The position numbers and the translations under genes are program-made. This document shows, in pieces, positions 57,573 to 64,000 of a stretch of 64,000 bases of DNA (positions are counted from its first letter, which is position 1; each line of letters opens with the position of its first letter). This DNA is from Brienomyrus brachyistius. Taxonomy: Eukaryota; Chordata; Actinopteri; Osteoglossiformes; Mormyridae. The notes below the pieces were generated by a model that did no database searches, was not told where the DNA came from, and saw only the letters and a list, made by a program, of their open reading frames with translations. The stretch is taken from assembly GCF_023856365.1 (NCBI RefSeq), contig NC_064542.1, positions 9,417,363 to 9,481,362 of the forward strand. The letters are read 5' to 3'.

Positions 57573-58242
57573 AGATGTCTTTTGAATGTTTACCTGTACA
57601 TGTTACCTTTACCTCTATACTACATATTTTATAAGTCCCATCCTTTTCTCTGCCTTATCCACTATACTGAGCACTGTCTTATTCTCAACACATGAAAGAT
57701 GAGTTATTTAAGCCTATGAAGTCGGCCTTGCTCCAGATTACGATTGTTGACAGCATACAGTAGCCATCAGCTGACCAAGCAGGCGACTGCCAAAGCCTTA
57801 TCTTGTTGCATTTCGTTGTTGCACAGCACTCACACATTATCTGCAGCAAAATATTGCAAAGAGAAAAACTAGCCAATGGGATGAAGGCAGATGCTTCCAT
57901 ATTTGACAGGGCACTGATTTAGAAAACAAAGACATTGTCAAATTTGGGACTGAGTACCATGTACCATGCTGCTGCAGTTGCCTTGACAACACACACAGAA
58001 AACTTAAATTAGATCTAAAATTTGAACAGTTCCTTTCCAGTTGTGCTTCATTATTATTCTCTCCATATGATAGACTGTATGACTGCATTATTGTTATTGT
58101 TAGACTATAGTTAATTTGTGTATAAGCTTCATAATGCCATTTTGGTAAGGACAATGTATGGATATGTAGTGGATTTAACTGAAGCACACACACACACACG
58201 TTTGTGTATTTGTGCATAGTAGATATACAGTATAATCATCAT
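57573..58242. other. No gene recognised
   Basis: Unremarkable except for a short (CA)n tract at 58184-58199. Confidence 0.45.
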
Positions 58243-59135
58243 TACTAAGAACACCACTCCCATACTGGCTAGGACCCCCCGCCCCCTTCAGTCTGGTTCT
58301 GGAAAAGCTCCTTAAGCATTCTGGTCCAGGATGACATGCTTACAGCCCTTATATGCTGCATATTTGTCAGTAGCACATCCATACTGCAAATTTCCCGTTC
58401 CACGGTATCATGAAGGTACTCTATTGGATTCAGATCTGGTGACTGGAGAGGCCTGTGAAGTGCAATGAACTCATGTCACATTCATGGAAACTGTCTGAGA
58501 TGATTGATACTTTGTGACATGGTGCATTATGCTGCTAGAAATATCCATAAGAAGATGGGCAAATTCTAATCATAAAAGGATGCGTCTGGTCAGCAGTAAT
58601 ACTCAAATATGCTGTAACATTTAAATGATGCTTGATTGGTATTAGGGGGCAAAATGTATGTCAGGAAAATATCCCTCACATGATTAGCATCAGTGCACAA
58701 GGCTGGTTGGGTCCATGGATTCTTGCTGTTCAGGCCAAATTCCAAGATTGGACTCCAAGGCCGAACTTCTGCACGTAGCAGCAGAAATTTAGATTCATCA
58801 GACCAAGTGATGCTTTTTCAATCTTCAACTATACATTTTTCGGTGAGCTTGAACTCACTGTAGCTTTAGTTTCTGGTTTTTAGGTGACAGGATTGCAACC
58901 TGGTGTGTTCTGTTGTAGTCTGTTCTGCTCAGGGTTCGAAGTCTTGTACCTTTAGAGATGCTTTTCTGCTCACCACCGATGTACTGAATGGTAATTTCAG
59001 GTACTATAGCCTTCTTATCAGCCCGAACCAGTCTGACCATTCTCCCCTTATCAAACAGGGATTTCCATCCACAGAACTGCTGCTCACAGAAAGTTTTTTG
59101 TGCAGAGTCTCCACAAAGATACGAAAGTAGTTCAA
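58243..59135 (-). pseudogene. Tc1-like transposase relic
   Basis: On the minus strand several Tc1 blocks appear in order: a VKSWNLA/GPNQP-type middle region, ADQTHPFMIRICPSSYGYF (58530-58600), the second catalytic-Asp block QHNAPCHK with Asp replaced by His, and a degraded SPDLxPIE region. Frequent stops and frame changes show it is old. No inverted repeats were found at the edges. Confidence 0.7.
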
Positions 59136-59599
59136 AATGCAGCATTCCAGCAATAATCTGTACTGTCTGTGTTCTCTGGTGTTACATCCTACATCCTAAA
59201 CAATTTCATAAAATCACATTAACCAAGAAAAGATATGAAAATAAAATAGAAAAAGTACAACTGAACAAAAGCTACAAGTATTGCTTCCAAAACTAACCAA
59301 AAATAAAAACACATGTGAAATATTTTCCATTAACATTTTTGAATACTATTTACTAGGTTACAAAGTGCAGAGCCACAACAATGCTCAGATACTCCAGAGA
59401 CGAGCTGGTCAGCGGTGCTGGAGTAACAGTGAGAACAGGCCGCAGGTCAAAGACAGAACAAAAGCTCTCTGAAGCTGAAGGACGTCATTGGGAACCCATG
59501 CACTGGCCGGCAGTGACTGGGAGCTACTCACTTCCATCAGTGGCGTACGGCAAGCATAGAGGAGAGGAGGGAAATGGTCTGGGTTGAAGTACAGCATCA
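59136..59599. other. No recognisable feature
   Basis: Ordinary AT-rich sequence to 59360, then GC-richer sequence leading into the retroelement relic. Confidence 0.4.
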
Positions 59600-60500
59600 G
59601 GAGGGAGAAGCATAGAAGGCAAAGGCTATGGAATTAGCAACCCAGGGAATCTGGACTAAATGGGATCTTCCAGAAAGGAAAGTCTCATGGGCCAAGAATG
59701 GAGCCATTCCGTATATGCTTCCTCTTGAGGACAGTGTACGACACTCAGCCATCACCCGCAAATTTGGCAATAGGGGGCACAGAGGGAGGACCCAATTTGC
59801 AAACTGTGTGGGAAGAAAGACACACTTGCCCATACCCTGGCTGGGTGCCACATGGCTCTCACCCAGGGCAGGTACAGGTGGCAGCACGATAAGGTGCTCA
59901 TGGTTCTGGCAGAAATCTTGGAGCAGGCAAGGGAGAGACCACGACAGTCACACAGACCGCAAGCAACATCTTTGTAGTTTATCCGGGGGCAGGGGACCGG
60001 CCATGTACTGCAAGGAGGATCACAGCCAACTTCCTCCAGAAGGCACAAGGGTGGGAGATGAGAATAGACTTGGGAAGGAAGTTGAATTTCCCCCCTATCG
60101 TCCAAACATCGCTGAGGCCTAATATCGTTATCTATCTCAGAGCAGACGAGGAAGGTCATCCTTGTGGAATCGACTGTCCCATGGCAAGAAGGCTGTGACA
60201 AGGCCCATGAGAGGAAGATCTTGAAGTACCAAGCTCTCGTCCAGGAGTGCAGAGAGAAAGAGTAGCAGACATGGCTGTTTCCTGTCGAAGTTGGGTGCAG
60301 GGGAATGAGTGAAAAACACCTGTGTGCAGGACTGGGGAGGCAGTAGAAAGAGCCTTTTGCTTGCTCTGGCATAAAGGGGAGGAGAGAAGCTGGAGGCCTG
60401 GAGCTCATGGGCTGAACCGACTGCTGACCCACCAGCCGCAGTTAGGGGTCGAAACAGCCAGTGAAGGTTGGGCCTCGTCTGATAACATGAGCTCCTGACC
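59600..60500 (+). pseudogene. R2-like non-LTR retrotransposon C-terminus with endonuclease-domain relic
   Basis: Blocks of the C-terminal part of R2/NeSL-type ORFs appear in order but in different frames. MEPFRICFLLRTVYD with PSPANL (59698-59770) resembles the region before the zinc finger. A CCHC motif with exact spacing C-x2-C-x7-H-x4-C starts at 59798, followed by GRYRWQHDKVL. Then RPNIVI (60115-60132), where the restriction-like endonuclease normally has RPD, ESTVPWQ (60168-60188), and TWLFPVEVGCRG (60269-60304). In R2-type elements this domain nicks the target DNA for target-primed reverse transcription. Frameshifts, stops and the Asp-to-Asn change in the PD motif show it is dead. The polymerase part is not present upstream. 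Exact clade is uncertain. Confidence 0.75.
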
Positions 60501-61126
60501 GAAGGCCACAGTTGTCAGTTGACAGTTAATAAGAGCGAATGTATTAGTGGCATCTTTGGAGATATTGAGCAAGCTAAAATAATTATTTGAATATGTTCCC
60601 AACTTGATGGAAATTATTCAAGGAAATGTAACCCAGTATAATATCCTTTGATATCTATTAATGATAAGTAGAACATGCTTTACCCATTTTGAGTACATAA
60701 TGTGCTGTATACATTCAAGTTAAATAGCTGTATAATTTTCAACCTATCCATGGAATTCAAATTACTAAAAATTAAAAGGAATATATCTGAAAAGATTATG
60801 AGGCCACTCTGACAGCTAACTAAAACCGAACTGGATTTCAAATGAAAATTCAAATGAAAATTGAAAAATTAAAGCTAAATAAAAAATAATATATAATAAC
60901 ACTGAATCCTAAGGGACTTTTAAGCAACAATGGAGCCTTGAAATAACAAAATAACAATATTGACTGATGTGAAAAAATAAATTATTATGATAAAATATCT
61001 TACCATATCAGCCGGCCCCAAGCAGACCCCAAACGTTTCTCACATTTCTCTTGGTTTCATTGAGTCCAAATAGCACTTTTGCAAAAGACTAATAGCCAAA
61101 GATTTACTGAAGGTAAGTGCAAAATC

Positions 61127-61168
<42 letters not shown>

Positions 61169-61839
61169 TCCAATATAACCATGAAATGCCTCTTACTTAT
61201 TTTGACAAGCTGTATCTATACTAATTAGCTATTACTCCAATCATTTGTTTAAACTCTGTACAGCACTTTACCCCCAACTGCGAAAAGGTGTCAGTATGCA
61301 GTGGCTGGATTACAATGCTAAACAAATGCATGTTTGTTCTGTCAGTCATCGCTCTCATTGTTTACTGTGATAATACAGACCATAATAATGTAAAAACAAA
61401 AAAAAAACTGATAGCACAAGCACAGTTCTAGAAATGATCGTTAGTCTTAATTTACAGCAATGAAACAGTTACTGTAGGCTATGTGAATATTATTCATTGC
61501 TATTATAAATTACAATTCTTTGCCAAGTTCTACACAATTCTGTCTGAGCACAAAAATCGTTCATTTTCTGCCTAATTCAGTCGATACATTTTTTTTCCTG
61601 AAATGCTGAGAAATTATTTTATGTAAATAATATTTATGGTGATCAGTTTAATACTATTCATTTGTTACCCTCTATTTCATAACATTCAAAAAGATTTAGC
61701 ATGTAACTCCATTAATACAGTATTATTTTTTGTACATTCCACAAGTAACTGAACCACCCATCCAAATGCATCCATCTACAAAGAATTATTGACAATAAAC
61801 TTATGGGCACAACAGCTGGAACTGACTCAGTAGGAATGG
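60501..61839. other. AT-rich unique sequence with an (AT)n microsatellite
   Basis: (AT)19 at 61129-61166; otherwise no feature that I can support. Confidence 0.6.
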
Positions 61840-63059
61840 CGGCCAACCTTGGTCACTGCCACGGACAGCAGACACCTGTGTAAACTTTAGCACCTTTGTT
61901 TTGGACCAGCTGTCAAAAGGCGTCCCAAGTCTAATCTTCCTCCCCTAAATGATCCCACCTGGCTCACATTTGGAAAGGCTTCCTCAGGAGTTAAAAGCAA
62001 GGCTCCCTCAGAAGCTGGTTGGCAAGTGTCTGGTTACTGCTTCATACCCAGGCATAGCTTTGCAACGCTCACACTGGCATGGATGAAGCCAAACCCCAGC
62101 AGGATCCATCTGCTTGCCTGAGTCTGCCGGACCCATGCGATCCTTCAGCACGCTCCCTTTTCCCTCCATCCTTGTACTCCCAGTTAATAATAAATACTGC
62201 ATTTCTGGGGGGGGCATGCCGAACCCACCTGCTTACGTGCCTGTGTTTTCTGGGGATCTCTGCACCGGTGGAGGATACCGGCATATGCCATACCTCACAT
62301 TCAGCTTCTTTGGTGATCTCTTCTTCTCTGTCCCTTGTGCTTGATTTTTTTCTCTCTCTAATCTAGGATCCTGACTGGATGAAGGACTGCTACCTTGCAT
62401 GTGACATGTGATTGTGCTGATAGAGCACATTACCTGGCAACCGCAGTTGGTGGGCATGAGGATCCCTGTCCCGGAGGGACAATGGAGTGCACTGGGTATT
62501 CTAACAAAGCTGAGGCATACCTCCATACAACAATTTTGCTCCCTTCTTTACAGGAGAGGCTCACCGAACTTATTATAGGCTCCAACATCTAGAAGCAGGT
62601 TAGAATCTCCTACTAAAGTGGGAGATTCTGTGCTGGATTCTTAGCCTCAGTCCAGGCAGCACAGAGGTTCAATGAATATAAATATACCTCAATGATGTCC
62701 CATCAGCATCTCCTCCACAACACCTGCTGATGATTGAAGCCAGGGAAACATACAGCTGCACAGATTGTGGAATTGGTGCCTATGGATGGCTATGTCTGGG
62801 CCATACCAGATGCCCCACTGACAATCATCAGGCTAATGCCCCCCACCACATCCCATGAAGGGACAGGCATGAGAAAACCAGGTCCTCTCTGGGGAAGAGG
62901 GATCAAATACAGGAGCCAGATGTGGAGCATCAAGCTTCATAAGCCTTCATACTGGAGTTCACAACTGTTTTGTGAGAACAGAACATGATGTATTGGATCC
63001 ATGGCCTGGATGGTGGGGTATATTGTACTTGAGAAGACCACCTGGAACCCTTTAGTCTT
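61840..63059 (+). other. Probable decayed retroelement coding sequence
   Basis: Base composition is GC-richer than the flanks and many short frames exist on both strands, as in old coding DNA. It lies upstream of and in register with the gypsy integrase relic, so it may be the remainder of that element's gag-pol. No single motif proves this. Confidence 0.3.
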
Positions 63060-63490
63060 CAAGGTCAAACTCCAGAGAGAATATGCTGTGGAGGTACTTG
63101 TTTCTTGGAGCACCATCAACAAATGAGCTCATCAATATCAACAGGTACAATACAGAGGAGTCCTCCTTTGTGAAGGCTGAGGAGCAGAACCACCTCCGGC
63201 ACTGCTGGGAACAGATAGCAGTGATTGATGGGTTAACCCACAGGAGGCTTCTGCAGAAGACTTTTATTGTCGACAATAAACTCCTGTAGTTTGTGATCAC
63301 TTGATCGAAGGAGGCAACCAACATGCTGGTGGTTTCAAGGGCCAAAATGGCTGCGGTTATGCACCTTGCTCATATCCATCCCCCAGAGATGGCATCAAGG
63401 AGAAAGAAATACATTAGAGACCAGTTCCATTGGTTAGGCATGGATGCTTCTGTCTACGGGGTCCTGACTACCTCCCCCTGGGCTATTAAT
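63060..63490 (+). pseudogene. Ty3/gypsy integrase N-terminal relic
   Basis: NHLRHCWEQIAVIDG (63190-63235) matches the segment before the integrase in fish gypsy elements. It is followed by a FIVDNKLL stretch (family FVVxNGLLYR), LVVSRAKMAAVMHLAHIHP (63326-63382) and YIRDQFHWLGMDA (63409-63447; family IRxRFYWPGMxAxV). These are the lead-in and the HHCC zinc-binding part of the integrase, which pastes cDNA into the genome. A stop interrupts after NKLL, the histidine block has lost the AGHLG part, and the CPxC cysteines are gone, so it is inactive. Confidence 0.8.
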
Positions 63491-63544
63491 CCTGGTTCCC
63501 ATCATTGAGATGCCCTTTGAATGTCTTGGGGTTAATATTTTAGG

Positions 63545-64000
63545 TGTTGTAGTGAGGCCTGGCATAGGCGGGAAAAAAGGTGACGATCCACTTAAAAGCA
63601 CCAAGACAAAGGGATTTATTGGGGAAGCTGAACACACTGGGTAAACTACAAAACAATGGGACCACGTGGGGTCAAAACCAAATGGGGAAAACAAGAACTA
63701 CAAAAATATCAAAAGCTAACAACTAGGGGAAAGGAGCAACACTGCGAGCAGAACTAGATAAAACCATACAGAGCAGCAACAACACACAGTAACTTGAACG
63801 CAAGACTATGGAAACTCCAACAGACACTGAAAGCTAGAAACAATAATCACACACTGGGAATTACTACAGTAGGATAAGTAGCATGGAACCAAAACAGACA
63901 TAGAAGTGAACAGGACTAAAGGAGGGCAAACATATAACCAGGAAACAATAAAACAAACATTGGGGAAACAAAAACAATAAATTTGAAAAAAGAGGTGAGA
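63545..64000 (-). mobile_element. LTR-like segment, reverse orientation, cut by window edge
   Basis: Its complement aligns in order with 57118-57572 (GTTTTGACCCCACGTGGTCC, CCCAATAAATCCC, CACTACAACA end). The polyadenylation-type AATAAA is at 63617-63622 on the minus strand. It lies tail to tail with the gypsy integrase relic, so the two are probably separate elements. The 5' end is beyond or near the window edge. Confidence 0.6.

Noticed and set aside
1..64000. CRISPR array or prokaryotic defence or biosynthetic cluster
   Set aside because: Tandem repeats here lack unique equal-length spacers, there are no dense same-strand genes, and the SINE and transposon content is vertebrate.

Overview
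This window looks like a gene-poor stretch of a bony-fish nuclear genome, either intergenic or a very large intron. It is AT-rich with frequent microsatellites. It carries many tRNA-headed SINEs ending in (ATGG)n, several Tc1-like transposons, hAT-type and Tigger/pogo-type miniature elements, and decayed Ty3/gypsy and R2-like retrotransposons. This combination is characteristic of fish; I cannot name the order or species. I found no convincing host protein-coding exon, no tRNA, rRNA or other RNA gene, no CRISPR array and no prokaryote-style operon. Almost every long open frame is a repeat read in some frame or random open sequence.

Layout. 0-13 kb: a 43-bp tandem array, an LTR-like piece, a hAT miniature element with a perfect 8-bp target duplication, SINEs, two copies of a CACTGTCAGAAA-ended miniature element in opposite orientation, a long-inverted-repeat element beside an uncommon 150-170-bp modular repeat, and a short LTR retroelement (about 10.7-12.2 kb) with a gag zinc knuckle. 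13-19 kb: a mostly unique, repeat-poor block that may hold conserved noncoding DNA. 19-24 kb: a tetranucleotide array, a minisatellite of exactly 24 x 45 bp that is open in several frames, and a young Tc1 element whose transposase has an in-frame internal deletion. 24-35 kb: SINEs, hairpin miniature elements and a second copy of a dispersed repeat first seen at 0.4 kb. 35.9-37.6 kb: a minus-strand Ty3/gypsy relic with recognisable gag zinc knuckle and reverse transcriptase. 39-53 kb: more of the modular repeat, a LINE 3' end, a nearly full-length but broken Tc1 element, Tigger-type and Tc1-type miniature elements, and a SINE with a perfect 14-bp target duplication. 57-64 kb: two related LTRs in opposite orientation, a Tc1 relic, an R2-like endonuclease-domain relic and a gypsy integrase relic.

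The elements do not cooperate as a pathway; the window is a layered record of insertions. The items most worth a second look are the Tc1 element with an intact half-transposase (23.2-23.8 kb), the 24-unit minisatellite whose variable sites fall preferentially on third codon positions of one frame (19.8-20.9 kb), the uncharacterised modular repeat at three loci, and the 0.4/25.8-kb repeat pair. I did not find evidence of a new multi-gene system. Boundaries of relics are approximate, and family names rest on motif recognition without any database search.
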